Of a stretch of 64,000 nt of DNA, positions 1 to 16,399 are shown piece by piece; position 1 is the first letter of the stretch; each line of letters begins with the position of its first letter. Source of the DNA: an uncultured Alphaproteobacteria bacterium (GTDB lineage Bacteria > Pseudomonadota > Alphaproteobacteria > Rhizobiales > Aestuariivirgaceae); the NCBI GenBank assembly GCA_945957365.1, contig CAMFKI010000001.1, forward strand, positions 406,581 to 470,580. Direction: 5' to 3'. The notes beneath the pieces were generated by a model. It searched no databases. It was given only the letters and a program-made list of their open reading frames with translations, and was not told where the DNA came from. A program made the position numbers and the translations under genes.

Positions 1-192
1 TGCAATGTCGGCGGCGGCCGAGAGGAGAAGTGCAGACTCCGTCGCATCGAGCTGCTGCAGCAACCCGGCGAGGCTGGCCTCCCGATCCCGGGGATGAGAG
101 GGCACGCTCTTGAGCGTCACGTCCTTGTCCTTCCATGAGGTACGGCGGTTCGGAACATCTTCACTCCACTCCCGCCAAGCCGGACCACTCAT
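1..192 (-). CDS. ppsR: PpsR/CrtJ photosynthesis repressor, N-terminal 64 codons
   Basis: Only the 5' end is in the window; the frame stays open to the edge. The ATG at 190-192 begins a frame whose residues 48-64 read LDATESALLLSAAADIA, the start of the N-terminal PAS region typical of PpsR/CrtJ. PpsR is the redox-responsive repressor of bch, crt and light-harvesting genes and binds TGT-N12-ACA. The start lies inside the end of aerR (about 32 nt overlap), so the two are probably translationally coupled, as in the aerR-crtJ and ppaA-ppsR pairs of Rhodobacter. The exact start is less sure than the frame. Confidence 0.8.
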   Translation of the reverse strand, partial: MSGPAWREWSEDVPNRRTSWKDKDVTLKSVPSHPRDREASLAGLLQQLDATESALLLSAAADIA

Positions 193-850
193 TGGCTTGG
201 TGAACTGCGTCCCGCGCGTCCGTTATAATCGCATCGGCGTCAATGTCCCTGGGCGCAATGTCGCGTCCATCAAATAGGACACCTCCAACGGCGACTCGAA
301 TTTCCCGGTTCCGTGAAGACGATCTCAAGTCTCGAATAGCCGAGCGGAGCGTCGGAAGCAAGCGCTCGGACGACAGGGAAAACCCTATAAATTCAAAATG
401 CTCCTCGCCGACAAGGCGAGCCGGATCGGATGCGTTCGCCCTTACCAGAGAGGTCACCTTCCAACCTGCACGCAGAAGGTGTTCTTCCACCAGGCGCAGG
501 CCGAAAGTGTGTTGTTCGCCTGGCACAGGCAACAGTAAGGCATGTCCATGCAGCTGACCGGGGCGCGCCGACGGCAGGCGGAACTGGCGCACCAGCTGCT
601 GCAGCCGGGCCATCCCCAGCGTCACCTCGACGAAATCGCACCTGTCCTGGCACCAGAAATCGCCCAGCTGGCGGGCGGCGGGAGCCAGCAGGTCCATCAT
701 CAGCGTCTCGGGCGATGCGCCGCAGCCCAGGAGGTCGTCCACCAGCTGCCGGGCCTCGTCCTCGCGGCTTTCGCACACCAGCGCCGTAAAGCGCTCCACC
801 TGCTCGGCGGAGACCGGCGGCACGCGGAATGGAGAGGCATCGTTCACCAT
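161..850 (-). CDS. aerR: AerR/PpaA-type cobalamin-binding antirepressor of PpsR
   Basis: The 229-residue protein has a helical N-terminal half (about 15-95, with the cap-like DLLAPAARQLGDFW) followed by a B12-binding-like Rossmann half from about residue 100. GEQHTFG at 111-117 resembles the ExHxxG cobalamin ligand loop, with His114 as candidate axial ligand. Proteins of this type (AerR, PpaA) sense light through cobalamin and relieve PpsR repression. It is transcribed away from bchF and directly upstream of and overlapping ppsR, the usual place for this antirepressor. Ligand binding is inferred from the family, not shown by the sequence. Confidence 0.85.
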   Translation of the reverse strand: MVNDASPFRVPPVSAEQVERFTALVCESREDEARQLVDDLLGCGASPETLMMDLLAPAARQLGDFWCQDRCDFVEVTLGMARLQQLVRQFRLPSARPGQLHGHALLLPVPGEQHTFGLRLVEEHLLRAGWKVTSLVRANASDPARLVGEEHFEFIGFSLSSERLLPTLRSAIRDLRSSSRNREIRVAVGGVLFDGRDIAPRDIDADAIITDARDAVHQANEWSGLAGVE

Positions 851-992
851 AATCCTCCCTGTACGGCGAAACCCAGGCCAGCAAATAGGCCGGCGCGGGC
901 TTCTGGTCCAGTTCCCGGTACACCGCTCCCGGCTTCGTCACGGGGCGGCGGCACGCACGGCAGCAGGGGCACGACCCCAGCGCGAAGCACTA

Positions 993-1020
993 TGTACCAA
1001 AAACTGGACGTCAACAAGTA

Positions 1021-1026
<6 letters not shown>
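993..1026 (+). promoter_or_regulatory. Two adjoining PpsR-type operator palindromes
   Basis: Positions 1009-1026 read CGTCAACAAGTATTGACA, one base away from the PpsR/CrtJ consensus TGT-N12-ACA, with symmetric GTCA/TGAC arms. Immediately before it, 993-1010 is a second, weaker element TGT-N12-ACG with inner arms CCA/TGG. The perfect -35 hexamer TTGACA (1021-1026) is part of the first site, so binding would block RNA polymerase at bchF. The regulator itself is encoded by the divergent ppsR at the window edge. Confidence 0.75.
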
Positions 1027-2888
<1,862 letters not shown>

Positions 2889-2890
2889 CG

Positions 2891-4385
2891 ATGCAGCTCA
2901 CACTCTGGACCTATGAAGGCCCGCCGCATATCGGCGCCATGCGCATCGCCACCGCGATGCAGGGCCTGCACTATGTGCTGCATGCGCCGCAAGGCGACAC
3001 CTATGCCGACCTGCTGTTCACCATGATCGAGCGCCGCAGCGCCCGCCCGCCGGTGACCTACACCACCTTCCAGGCGCGTGACCTGGGCGGCGACACGGCG
3101 GAGCTGTTCAAGACCGCGGCCGCCGATGCCTTCGCGCGCTTCCAGCCGCAGGCGATGATCGTCGGCGCGTCCTGCACGGCAGAGCTGATCCAGGACGACC
3201 CCGGCGGGCTCGCCAAGGCGCTGGCATTGCCGATCCCCGTCATTGCGCTGGAACTGCCTTCCTACCAGAAAAAGGAAAACTGGGGCGCCTCGGAAACCTT
3301 CTACCAGGTGGTGCGCGGCCTCGCGCAGCCGCGCCGCGAGACGGAAGTGAACCCGCGCTCCTGCAACATCCTCGGCCCCACGGCGCTGGGCTTCCGCCAC
3401 CGCGACGATCTGGCCGAGATCGTGAAACTGCTGGAGGCGATGGGACTCACGGTCAACGTGGTCGCACCGCTCGACGCAACGCCCGACGACATCCGCCGCA
3501 TCCCCGAAGCCGCCTTCAACGTGGTGCTTTACCCAGAAGTGGCGGAAGTGGCCGGCCGCTGGCTGGAACGCAATTTCAGGCAGCCGATGACGACAGTCAT
3601 CCCGATCGGTGTATCGGCCACGCGCGAGTTCATCGCTCAGGTGGCGAAGCTGGCCGGGCTCGATCCGCAGTCCGCACTGGCAGCAGGCGAGTCGCGGCTG
3701 CCGTGGTATTCGCGCTCGGTCGACTCGACCTATCTCACCGGCAAGCGCGTCTTCATCTTCGGCGACGCCACCCATGCCCTGGCCGCGGCGCGCATCGCCA
3801 AGGAAGAGCTGGGCTTCGAGGTCGTGGGCCTCGGCACCTACTCGCGCGAATTCGCGCGGCCGGTGCGCGAGGCCGCCGCGAAGCTGGGCCTCGAGGCGCT
3901 GATCACCGATGACTACCTCGAAGTGGAGGCCAAGGTCGCCGAACTGCAGCCCGAACTGGTGCTGGGCACGCAGATGGAGCGCCACATCGCCAAGAAGCTC
4001 GGCTTTCCCTGCGCCGTAATCTCGGCCCCCGTGCACGTGCAGGACTTCCCTGCCCGTTACTCGCCGCAGATGGGCTTCGAGGGCGCCAACGTCATCTTCG
4101 ACAGCTGGGTTCACCCCCTCATGATGGGGCTGGAGGAGCACCTGCTCCACATGTTCCGCAACGATTTCGAGTTCAACGACAAGGCCGCCGCCTCGCACCT
4201 CGGCCACGGCGCTTCCAAGCCTACAACGCCTGGCGCAAACGCGGCGCCCGCTGCCGGCGGCTGGGCGCCCGAGGCCGAGCGCGAATTGCAGAAAGTTCCC
4301 TTCTTCGTGCGCGGCAAGGCGCGCCGCAACACCGAACGCTTCGCCGCCGAGCGCGGCATCCCCCTCATCACAATCGAGACGCTGT

Positions 4386-4414
<29 letters not shown>
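2891..4414 (+). CDS. bchB: Light-independent protochlorophyllide reductase subunit B
   Basis: This is the second subunit of the NB component of dark-operative protochlorophyllide oxidoreductase. The 507-residue protein starts [15 protein letters not shown], standard for the family, and carries Asp36 (APQGD), the unusual aspartate that completes the NB [4Fe-4S] cluster with three BchN cysteines. A less conserved Ala/Pro/Gly linker around 435-455 precedes the C-terminal small domain ([22 protein letters not shown]). It overlaps the start of bchH by 26-29 nt. Confidence 0.96.
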
Positions 4415-8886
<4,472 letters not shown>

Positions 8887-8887
<1 letters not shown>

Positions 8888-9585
8888 TGAGCAACAGCTA
8901 CCTCGACCGGCGGGGCGAGATCGAAACCTATTTCGACCGGACGGCCGCGCATACCTGGCAGAAGCTGACCTCGGACGCCCCGGTGAGCGGCATCCGCGCC
9001 ACGGTGCGCGCGGGGCGTGACCGCATGCGCAACACGCTCCTCTCCTTCCTGCCCAATGACCTGCGCGGCGCACGCATTCTCGATGCGGGCTGCGGCACAG
9101 GTGCGCTCGCGGTTGAAGCCGCGAAGCGTGGCGCCGACGTGACGGCCGTCGATATTTCCCCCACTTTGATCGGCATCGCCAAGGAGCGCCTGCCGGAGAA
9201 GCTGGGTCAGGGACGCATCCACTTCCTGGCGGGCGACATGCTCGACAGGAAGCTCGGCAGTTTCGACCACATCGTGGCGATGGATTCGCTCATCCACTAC
9301 AGCCTGCCCGACATGCTGGGCATGCTGTCGCGTCTCGCCGAGATGAGCCGCAGCGGCGTGCACTTCACCTATGCGCCGCGCACGCCGGCGCTCGCCGCCA
9401 TGCATTTCGTCGGCAAGGCTTTCCCGCGCAGCGACCGCTCGCCACGCATCGTGCCGCATGCGACCACCGCGCTTTACAAGGGCATCAGCCGCTCGGAGCA
9501 TCTGGCCGACTGGCGGCCCGGGCGCAATGCGCGGGTGTCGAGCGGCTTCTACATCTCGCATGCGCAGGAGCTGAAGCGCACATGA
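8887..9585 (+). CDS. bchM: Magnesium protoporphyrin IX methyltransferase
   Basis: BchM transfers methyl from S-adenosylmethionine to the ring C propionate of Mg-protoporphyrin IX, making the substrate of AcsF. The 232-residue protein has the class I methyltransferase motif ILDAGCGTGALAVEAAKRGA at about 60-79 and the family C-terminal region with DHIVAMDSLIHYSLPDM. It sits between bchL and lhaA with one- and four-base overlaps. Confidence 0.95.
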
Positions 9586-11018
9586 TGAGGCTCAACCGCA
9601 AGCTGATTTCGGCATTCCAGCGGATCGGTCCCCGGTTCCTGCCCTTCGCCGATGCCGCGACCAAGGACCTGCCCTTGTCGCGCCTCTTGCGGCTGTCGCT
9701 GTTCCAGGTCTCGGTCGGCATGGCCATGGTATTGCTGACCGGCACGCTGAACCGCGTGATGATCGTCGAACTCGGCGTTCCGGCCTGGCTCGTGGGCCTG
9801 ATGGTGTCGATCCCGGTGCTGATCGCACCCTTCCGCGCGTTGATCGGCTTCAAGTCGGACACTCACAAGTCGGTTCTGGGCTGGCGGCGCGTGCCCTACA
9901 TCTGGTTCGGCACCATGATGCAGTTCGGTGGTTTCGCCATCCTGCCCTTCGCGCTGCTCGTGCTGACCGGAAACGGCCATGGCTCCGCCCTGTGGGGCGA
10001 GGCGGGCGCGGCGCTTGCCTTCCTCCTGATCGGGGCGGGCATCAACACCACCCAGACGGCGGGCCTGGCGCTTGCCAACGACCTCGCATCGGAGGAAACC
10101 CGGCCGCGCGTCGTGGCGCTGCTCTATGTGATGCTGCTGCTCGGCATGGTGGTGAGTGCGCTGGTGTTCGGCAGCCTGCTGCATGACTTCACGGCGAAAC
10201 AGTTGATCCAGATCATCCAGGGCGTTGCCCTGCTCACCGTGGTGCTGAACGTCATCGCCATGTGGAAGCAGGAGGCCCGCAATCCGGCCCTCACTGCGAA
10301 GGATGCCGAGACCATCAGCTTCGGTGAGGCGTGGGCCCAGTTCAGCGCCGCAGGCCGTGCCAAGCGGCTGCTCATCGGCGTGGGCCTCGGCTCGGCCGCC
10401 TTCTCGATGCAGGACATCCTGCTGGAACCCTTCGGCGGCCAGGTCTTCGGCCTCACCGTCGGGCAGACGACCTGGCTCACCGCCACCATGGCGCTGGGCA
10501 CGCTCGCCGGTTTTGCCATATCGGCCCGCAGGCTCGGCCATGGCGCCGACCCCTACCGCCTCGCATCGCTCGGTCTTCTGGCTGGCATCATTGCCTTCGC
10601 GGCCGTGATCTTCGCCCCCGTGTTCCATATGGTTTCGCTGTTCCAGACCGGCGCTTTCTTCATCGGCCTCGGTGGCGGGCTGTTCTCGGTGGGCATGCTC
10701 ACCGCAGCGATGGACCTCGCTTCGAACGGCGCCGGAACGATGAGCGGCTTTGCACTTGGCGCCTGGGGCGGCGTGCAGGCCACCTGCGCCGGGATCGGCG
10801 TCGGCATCAGCGGCATGCTGCGCGATGGTGTGTCCGAACTTGCCATGCATGGCGAGCTTGGTTCCGCCACCAGCGGACCTGCCGCCGGCTATGTGACCGT
10901 CTACCAGATCGAGATCGTGCTTCTGTTTGCAACACTTGCCGTCATCGGACCCCTGGTGCGCGGCGGAAAACGCTCAACGAGACAGCCGGGCTTCGGCCTG
11001 GCGCAATATCCAGGCTGA
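9582..11018 (+). CDS. lhaA: LhaA/PucC-family light-harvesting assembly transporter
   Basis: The 478-residue protein has about 12 membrane segments and the BCD/PucC-type major facilitator pattern, including GLMVSIPVLIAPFRALIGFKSD at about 65-86 and WRRVPYIWFGTMMQFGG at 93-109. LhaA assists assembly of the core antenna LH1, possibly by pigment delivery. Position directly before puhA is the usual one for lhaA, as opposed to pucC beside puc genes. ATG codons at 9582 and 9585 are both possible starts. Confidence 0.93.
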   Translation: MMRLNRKLISAFQRIGPRFLPFADAATKDLPLSRLLRLSLFQVSVGMAMVLLTGTLNRVMIVELGVPAWLVGLMVSIPVLIAPFRALIGFKSDTHKSVLGWRRVPYIWFGTMMQFGGFAILPFALLVLTGNGHGSALWGEAGAALAFLLIGAGINTTQTAGLALANDLASEETRPRVVALLYVMLLLGMVVSALVFGSLLHDFTAKQLIQIIQGVALLTVVLNVIAMWKQEARNPALTAKDAETISFGEAWAQFSAAGRAKRLLIGVGLGSAAFSMQDILLEPFGGQVFGLTVGQTTWLTATMALGTLAGFAISARRLGHGADPYRLASLGLLAGIIAFAAVIFAPVFHMVSLFQTGAFFIGLGGGLFSVGMLTAAMDLASNGAGTMSGFALGAWGGVQATCAGIGVGISGMLRDGVSELAMHGELGSATSGPAAGYVTVYQIEIVLLFATLAVIGPLVRGGKRSTRQPGFGLAQYPG

Positions 11019-11034
11019 CCGAAGGAGAACCACC

Positions 11035-11814
11035 ATGTCTGCAGCCTTGACCCAGTATATCGACGTCGCCCAGGTCGTGCTCTACGCGTTCTGGATCTTC
11101 CTGGCGGGGATCATTGTGTACCTTCACCGCGAGGACAAGCGCGAGGGCTATCCGCTGGAGTCGGAGCGGTCCGCCAACATCACGGTTCAGGGCTGGCCGG
11201 CGGTACCCGCCCCCAAGACCTATCTCCTCGCCGACGGCACCACGGTGCAGGCGCCGCGCGCCGAGCCGCACGACAGCCGCCCGATCAAGGCCACGCCCAT
11301 CGGCCCCTGGCCGGGCGCGCCGCTGGAGCCCGATGGCGATGCCATGGTCGATGGCGTGGGTCCTTCCGCCTATGCCGCACGCCAAGACATTCCGGATGCA
11401 ATATTCACCGGCGAGCCCAAGCTTTCGCCCTTGCGCAGCAATCCCGCCTGGCACGTCGAGGAACGCGACCCCGACCCGCGCGGCATGCCGGTGATCGGCT
11501 GCGACGGCAAGCAGGGCGGCACGGTGAAAGACGTGTGGGTGGACCGCGCGGAGTACATCATGCGCTACCTCGAGGTCGAGGTGAGCGACAAGGAAGGCCA
11601 TACCCGCAGCGTGCTGCTGCCGACGACGCTCGCCCGCATCTGGGGCAGCAAGAAGCGGATCGAGGTGAAGTCCATTACCTCGAAGCAGTTCATGAAGGTG
11701 CCGGGCTTGCGCAACCCGGATGTCGTCACCAGGCTCGAGGAGGACAAGATCTGCGCCTTCTATGCCGGCGGCCACCTCTATGCCGTCGCCGACCGCGCTG
11801 AGCCGCTGGTATGA
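11035..11814 (+). CDS. puhA: Photosynthetic reaction centre H subunit
   Basis: PuhA caps the cytoplasmic face of the reaction centre and shapes proton delivery to QB. The 259-residue protein has one N-terminal membrane helix (about 12-30, VVLYAFWIFLAGIIVYL) followed by the loop and PRC-barrel domain, with the conserved EDKREGYPLE just after the helix and KPVxD-like barrel start GMPVIGCDGKQGG. AAGGAG lies 7 nt before the ATG at 11035. This gene commonly also has its own promoter inside lhaA; none was identified here. Confidence 0.96.
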   Translation: MSAALTQYIDVAQVVLYAFWIFLAGIIVYLHREDKREGYPLESERSANITVQGWPAVPAPKTYLLADGTTVQAPRAEPHDSRPIKATPIGPWPGAPLEPDGDAMVDGVGPSAYAARQDIPDAIFTGEPKLSPLRSNPAWHVEERDPDPRGMPVIGCDGKQGGTVKDVWVDRAEYIMRYLEVEVSDKEGHTRSVLLPTTLARIWGSKKRIEVKSITSKQFMKVPGLRNPDVVTRLEEDKICAFYAGGHLYAVADRAEPLV

Positions 11815-12467
11815 CCGGGCATCACGACGACTTCGACTTCGAGCCGGTGCGCGGCCTTCCGCAATCGCTGCCGCAGGGCGAACGCATGCTGTGGCAGGGC
11901 GCACCGCGCTGGCAGGACCTGGCGGTTCATGCCTTCCACGTGCGCAAGGTGATCTGGTATTTCGCCGGGCTCACATTGCTGGCGGGCGCGCTGCGCCTCG
12001 CTGAGGGTGAGAGCCTCGCCTATTCCGCGCGGCCCTTCCAGTGGCTGATGCCGATGGGACTGGTGGCCGCCGCCCTGCTCTCCGGCCTCGCCTACCTCAG
12101 CGCGCGCACCAGCGTCTACACCATCACGACCAAGCGCGTGGTGATGCGCATCGGCATGGCCCTGCCGGTGACACTGAACCTGCCGTTCAACCAGATCGAC
12201 GGCGCGGCGCTGCGCGTCTTCGCCAACGGCTCCGGCGACATACCGCTGAAGGTGACGAGGAAGGAGCGCATCGCCTACCTGCTGCTGTGGCCCCATGCCC
12301 GGCCCTTCAAGTTCGCGCATCCGCAGCCCGCGCTGCGCTGCGTGGCCCGCGCCGATGACGTGGCGAACCTGCTTGCCGCAGCCCTTGCCGGCACCGCGAC
12401 AGCGCCGATGCCCGCCGAAGCTGCGCCCCTTCGCGCGGCAAAGACCGGCCAGCCGGTGGCCGCATGA
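11811..12467 (+). CDS. puhB: Photosynthetic complex assembly protein PuhB
   Basis: The 218-residue protein matches PuhB, a membrane factor for reaction-centre assembly. It has an N-terminal segment (GERMLWQGAPRWQDLA, about 23-38), two clear hydrophobic segments (about 47-62 and 80-97), and then a PH-like domain with SVYTITTKRVVMR at about 101-113. The last 30 residues are Ala/Pro rich. It overlaps puhA and puhC by ATGA. Confidence 0.92.
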   Translation: MTGHHDDFDFEPVRGLPQSLPQGERMLWQGAPRWQDLAVHAFHVRKVIWYFAGLTLLAGALRLAEGESLAYSARPFQWLMPMGLVAAALLSGLAYLSARTSVYTITTKRVVMRIGMALPVTLNLPFNQIDGAALRVFANGSGDIPLKVTRKERIAYLLLWPHARPFKFAHPQPALRCVARADDVANLLAAALAGTATAPMPAEAAPLRAAKTGQPVAA

Positions 12468-12928
12468 GAACCGCCGTGGCTCAGCAACCCGCCCGTCCCT
12501 TCAGGCCCTCGCTTGGAGCCCTTGCGGCCGGCGGCATGGTGGTCGCGGCGCTGCTGGCTGTTTCGATGGCCAGGATCGGGGGCTACTCGCCGGTGCAGAC
12601 GCTGGGCAGTGCCGAAATCGCGCAGAGCCGCCTTCTGCGCTTCGAAAGCGATGCCCAGGGCGTGGCGGTGGTCGACGCAACGACCGGCGCCGTGATCACC
12701 CATACCAGTGCCGAGGGCTTCATCCCCGGCGTGCTGCGCGGGTTGAACCGGATGCGCATGACCGAACTGGCCAAGCCGTCCGACGCCTATCGCCTCGAGC
12801 ACCTTGCCAATGGCCAGCTGCTGCTGGTCGATACGGCCTCGGGTGTCTCGCTCGACCTTGCGGCCTATGGCCGTGACAATGCCGCTTCCTTCCTCCGCTT
12901 CCTTCACACCTCAGGAGACCAGGGCTGA
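12464..12928 (+). CDS. puhC: Photosynthetic complex assembly protein PuhC
   Basis: The 154-residue protein has a short cytoplasmic start, one membrane helix at about 18-38 and a periplasmic domain with ESDAQGVAVVDATTGAVI and the conserved GFIPGVLRGLNRMR (about 85-98). PuhC is needed for normal reaction-centre and LH1 assembly in Rhodobacter. It follows puhB by a four-base overlap and shares one base with the next small gene. Confidence 0.92.
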   Translation: MRTAVAQQPARPFRPSLGALAAGGMVVAALLAVSMARIGGYSPVQTLGSAEIAQSRLLRFESDAQGVAVVDATTGAVITHTSAEGFIPGVLRGLNRMRMTELAKPSDAYRLEHLANGQLLLVDTASGVSLDLAAYGRDNAASFLRFLHTSGDQG

Positions 12929-13227
12929 TGCTGAACATCTTCACACCGGACAGGGAAGACGTGATGTGCACCGTGCGCGTGGTGAACACCTTCGAGAACC
13001 TCGCCGCGCATGTGGAACTCGATGACGGGGTGACCGTCGAGCCGGGCGACGAGGTGCTCGTCCACGGCAAGCCGATCATCGTGCCCTATGGCGAGTCCGC
13101 GCTGGAGCGCCGCAAGGCGACGATCACGCGCGCCACCTGGCTGGAACGCAAGTGGGTGAAGCTCACCGGCGATCTGGAATTCATGGAATTGTTGGAATTC
13201 AGCTTTTCGGGGGAGGAGCTCTCATGA
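12928..13227 (+). CDS. Small conserved ORF between puhC and acsF
   Basis: The 99-residue soluble protein of unknown function has no signal or membrane segment. Visible blocks are [38 protein letters not shown] and a C-terminal acidic-aromatic stretch [15 protein letters not shown]. It is fully embedded in the operon: one base shared with puhC, four-base overlap with acsF. I recall ORFs of this size at the same place in other alphaproteobacterial clusters, so a role in reaction-centre assembly or in support of the cyclase is inferred from context only. Confidence 0.85.
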   Translation: MLNIFTPDREDVMCTVRVVNTFENLAAHVELDDGVTVEPGDEVLVHGKPIIVPYGESALERRKATITRATWLERKWVKLTGDLEFMELLEFSFSGEELS

Positions 13228-14291
13228 CCATCGAAACACTTGGAATCAGGCCGGCCGACACACTCGCCAAGGCGCAGGAATCGACCGTCCTGAGCCCGCG
13301 CTTCTACACCACCGACTTCGCCGCACTGGACAAGCTCGACGTTTCGCCCGTGCGCGCCGAATGGGACAAGCTCATCGCCGAGATGCAGGCCGACCCCAAC
13401 AAGGGCCACTTCAAGCGCAATGCCGAGTGGGACCATGTCGACCTCGCCAGCCTGCCCGAGGGACTGCGCCGCGAACTCGTCGACTTCCTGGTGAGTTCGC
13501 TCACGGCGGAGTTCTCGGGCTGCGTGCTCTATTCCGAGATGCGCAAGCGCGGCACCAACCCGGACCTGTGCGAACTCTTCCGCCTGATGGCGCGCGACGA
13601 GGGCCGCCATGCCGGCTTCATCAACGACACGCTGAAGGATTTCAACCTCGGCGTTGACCTCGGCTTCCTGACCAAGACCAAGAAATACACTTTCTTCCGG
13701 CCCAAGTTCATCTTCTACGCGACCTACCTGTCGGAGAAGATCGGCTATGCGCGCTACATCACCATCTTCCGGCACCTGCAGCAGCATCCGGAAAACCGCA
13801 TCCACCCGATCTTCAAGTGGTTCGAGCAGTGGTGCAACGACGAGTTCCGCCACGGCGAAGCCTTCGCGCTGCTCATGCGGGCGCATCCGGAACTGCTCTC
13901 CGGTCTCAACAAGCTGTGGGTGAAGTTCTTCCTCGTGGCGGTGTTCGCCACCATGTATGTGCGTGACCACCAGCGGCCGCATTTCCATGAGGCGCTGGGC
14001 ATCGACCCGACGGAGTATGGCTACAAGGTCTTCAAGGTGACCTCCGAGATCTCGCGCCAGGTCTTCCCGCTGGAACTCGACATCGACAACCCGGCCTTTT
14101 TCGCCTGCCTCGAGAAATTGAGGAAGATCAATGACCGCGCCGCCGTATGGCAGAAGAAGGGTGGCATGACAGCGAAACTGGGCAAGGCATGGACGGCGCT
14201 GGCGGCGGGCACCACCCTGCTCCGCCTCTACCTGATCCCCGCCAAGTCCAACGACCTTCCCGCCGACATCCGCCTCGCCCCCACCTGGTGA
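13224..14291 (+). CDS. acsF: Mg-protoporphyrin IX monomethyl ester aerobic cyclase
   Basis: AcsF is the diiron, oxygen-dependent cyclase that forms ring E (3,8-divinyl protochlorophyllide). The 355-residue protein has the paired iron motifs DEGRHAGF (about 124-131) and NDEFRHGE (about 209-216) and [10 protein letters not shown] further upstream. The ATG at 13224 overlaps the preceding stop. The gene implies pigment synthesis under oxygen; the anaerobic BchE route is not encoded in this window. Confidence 0.96.
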   Translation: MTIETLGIRPADTLAKAQESTVLSPRFYTTDFAALDKLDVSPVRAEWDKLIAEMQADPNKGHFKRNAEWDHVDLASLPEGLRRELVDFLVSSLTAEFSGCVLYSEMRKRGTNPDLCELFRLMARDEGRHAGFINDTLKDFNLGVDLGFLTKTKKYTFFRPKFIFYATYLSEKIGYARYITIFRHLQQHPENRIHPIFKWFEQWCNDEFRHGEAFALLMRAHPELLSGLNKLWVKFFLVAVFATMYVRDHQRPHFHEALGIDPTEYGYKVFKVTSEISRQVFPLELDIDNPAFFACLEKLRKINDRAAVWQKKGGMTAKLGKAWTALAAGTTLLRLYLIPAKSNDLPADIRLAPTW

Positions 14292-14301
14292 CAGTGACCT
14301 G

Positions 14302-15144
14302 ATGGATTACGCGCTGCCCATCGCCTATGCCCTGCTTCTCTGGTGGTTCGCCACCGGCGTGATCTTCTATCTCGATCAGCTGCCGGTCAGGACCTTCAAG
14401 TGGAGCATGGCGGGCGGCACGGCGGTGCTGGCGGCCTCCGTCTGGGTGATCTGGGCAGAACGGGATGATTCGTCGCTTCTCGCTGTCTATGCCTCGTTCA
14501 CCGGCGGCGTGCTGGCCTGGGGCTGGCAGGAACTGAGCCTCTATACTGGCTTCGTGACCGGGCCGCGCAAGTTGTCCTGTCCGGCCGGATGCACCGGCTG
14601 GCGGCACTTCGGCCATGCCCTAGGCGTCAACCTGTGGCACGAAATCGCCATCGTGGCGGTGGCAGTCGCCATCTGGGGCGTGTGTGGAGAAGCTGTGAAC
14701 AACTGGGGCCTCTGGGCCTATCTCCTGCTGTGGGCCATGCACCTCTCGGCGCGGCTCAACGTGTTCCTCGGCGTGCGCAATGTGTCGGAGGAGTTCGTGC
14801 CGGCCCACATGGCGGTGCTGAAGAGCTTCCTGACCCGCAAGTCCATGAATTTGCTGTTTCCTTTCTCGATTTCCGCGGCCACGGTCGGGGCGGTTCTGCT
14901 GTTCCAGCAGGCCATCTGGGCCAATCTGGCGGAGGAGCGTGCGGGATGGTCGCTGCTGGCCGCGCTCGCCGCCCTTGCCCTGTTCGAACACTGGATGCTG
15001 ATGCTGCCCGTGCCTGTGGAAAAGCTGTGGAAATGGAGCCTGCCCGCCCGCCGGGACGCGGCGAAATCGCGCAATTCCATATCCCCCAAGTTTGACTATA
15101 CACCCCTCAAAGCCGCCCTCCGGAGTGCCCCCGATGGACTATGA
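14302..15144 (+). CDS. puhE: Putative photosynthetic complex assembly protein PuhE
   Basis: This 280-residue polytopic membrane protein (about seven hydrophobic segments) has the typical [25 protein letters not shown] block and [17 protein letters not shown], both characteristic of PuhE. It lies between acsF and hemA as in many alphaproteobacterial clusters. PuhE is linked to control of bacteriochlorophyll production or assembly; the mechanism is unknown. Its last 11 nt overlap hemA. Confidence 0.9.
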   Translation: MDYALPIAYALLLWWFATGVIFYLDQLPVRTFKWSMAGGTAVLAASVWVIWAERDDSSLLAVYASFTGGVLAWGWQELSLYTGFVTGPRKLSCPAGCTGWRHFGHALGVNLWHEIAIVAVAVAIWGVCGEAVNNWGLWAYLLLWAMHLSARLNVFLGVRNVSEEFVPAHMAVLKSFLTRKSMNLLFPFSISAATVGAVLLFQQAIWANLAEERAGWSLLAALAALALFEHWMLMLPVPVEKLWKWSLPARRDAAKSRNSISPKFDYTPLKAALRSAPDGL

Positions 15145-16345
15145 AAGCTTCTTCCAGACCGAACTCGACGCGCTGAAGACCGAAGGGCGCTACCGGGTCT
15201 TCGCCGACCTCGAACGCAAGGCGGGTGATTTCCCACGGGCCATGCATCATGGTGCGGAAAAGAAGGAGATCACCGTCTGGTGCTCCAACGACTATCTCGG
15301 CATGGGCCAGAATGCCTCCGTCATCGCCGCCATGCACGAAGCACTGGACCGCTGCGGCGCGGGCGCCGGCGGCACGCGCAACATCTCGGGCACCAACCAT
15401 TATCACGTCGCCCTCGAACGCGAGCTCGCCGACCTGCATGGCAAGGAAAGCGCCCTGCTCTTCACGTCGGGCTATGTCTCGAACTGGGCGGCACTGGGCA
15501 CGCTGGCAAGCTGCATTCCGGGCTGCATCGTGTTCTCGGATGCGGGCAACCATGCCTCGATGATCGAGGGCATCCGCCACAGCCGGGCCGAACGCCACAT
15601 CTTCCGACACAATGACCTCCATGATCTGGAGCGTCTGCTGAAGGCCGCCGATCCGTCGCGCCCGAAGCTGATAGCCTTCGAGTCGGTCTATTCGATGGAT
15701 GGCGACATCGGCCCGATCAAGGAAATCTGCGACCTCGCCGACAAGTACGGCGCCATGACCTATCTCGACGAAGTGCACGCGGTGGGCATGTATGGCCCGC
15801 GCGGCGGCGGCATTGCCGAGCGCGAAGGGCTGATGGACCGGGTCACGGTGATCGAGGGAACGCTGGGCAAGGCCTTCGGCGTGGTCGGCGGCTACATCAC
15901 GGGCTCGGCGGCGCTGTGCGACTTCGTGCGCAGCTTCGCCTCGGGTTTCATCTTCACCACCGCGCTTCCGCCGCATTGCGCCGCGGGTGCCGCGGCCTCG
16001 ATCCGCCACCTCAAGAACTCCCAGTTCGAGCGCATGCGCCACAAGGAACGTGTGGCGAAGCTGCGAAAGAAGCTGGACCAGGCGGGCGTGCCCTACATGG
16101 CCAACAACAGCCACATCGTTCCCGTGATGGTTGGCGACGCCAAGAAGTGCAAGTGGATCAGCGATATCCTGATGGCGCAGCACGGCATCTACATCCAGCC
16201 GATCAATTACCCCACCGTGCCGCGCGGCACCGAGCGCCTGCGCATCACGCCGACGCCGCTCCATACCGACGCCGACATAGACCACCTCGTTTCCGCGCTG
16301 TCCGAACTGTGGTCGCAGTGCGCCCTGGCCCGGGCGGTCGCCTGA
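15134..16345 (+). CDS. hemA: 5-aminolevulinate synthase
   Basis: HemA condenses glycine and succinyl-CoA to 5-aminolevulinate, the first step of tetrapyrrole synthesis in Alphaproteobacteria. The 403-residue PLP enzyme has WCSNDYLGM (49-57), [18 protein letters not shown] and the PLP lysine in GTLGKAFG (Lys246). ATG 15134 is chosen for the CGGAGTG ribosome site 6-12 nt upstream and the normal N-terminus MDYESFF; it lies within the last codons of puhE, so supply of the precursor is tied to expression of the photosynthesis operon. A second isozyme may exist elsewhere. Confidence 0.95.
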   Translation: MDYESFFQTELDALKTEGRYRVFADLERKAGDFPRAMHHGAEKKEITVWCSNDYLGMGQNASVIAAMHEALDRCGAGAGGTRNISGTNHYHVALERELADLHGKESALLFTSGYVSNWAALGTLASCIPGCIVFSDAGNHASMIEGIRHSRAERHIFRHNDLHDLERLLKAADPSRPKLIAFESVYSMDGDIGPIKEICDLADKYGAMTYLDEVHAVGMYGPRGGGIAEREGLMDRVTVIEGTLGKAFGVVGGYITGSAALCDFVRSFASGFIFTTALPPHCAAGAAASIRHLKNSQFERMRHKERVAKLRKKLDQAGVPYMANNSHIVPVMVGDAKKCKWISDILMAQHGIYIQPINYPTVPRGTERLRITPTPLHTDADIDHLVSALSELWSQCALARAVA

Positions 16346-16399
16346 GGTGATCCCCCGGCCCTTCCGTTCGTATCCAGGCAATATGGACGGGAGAGCGAC

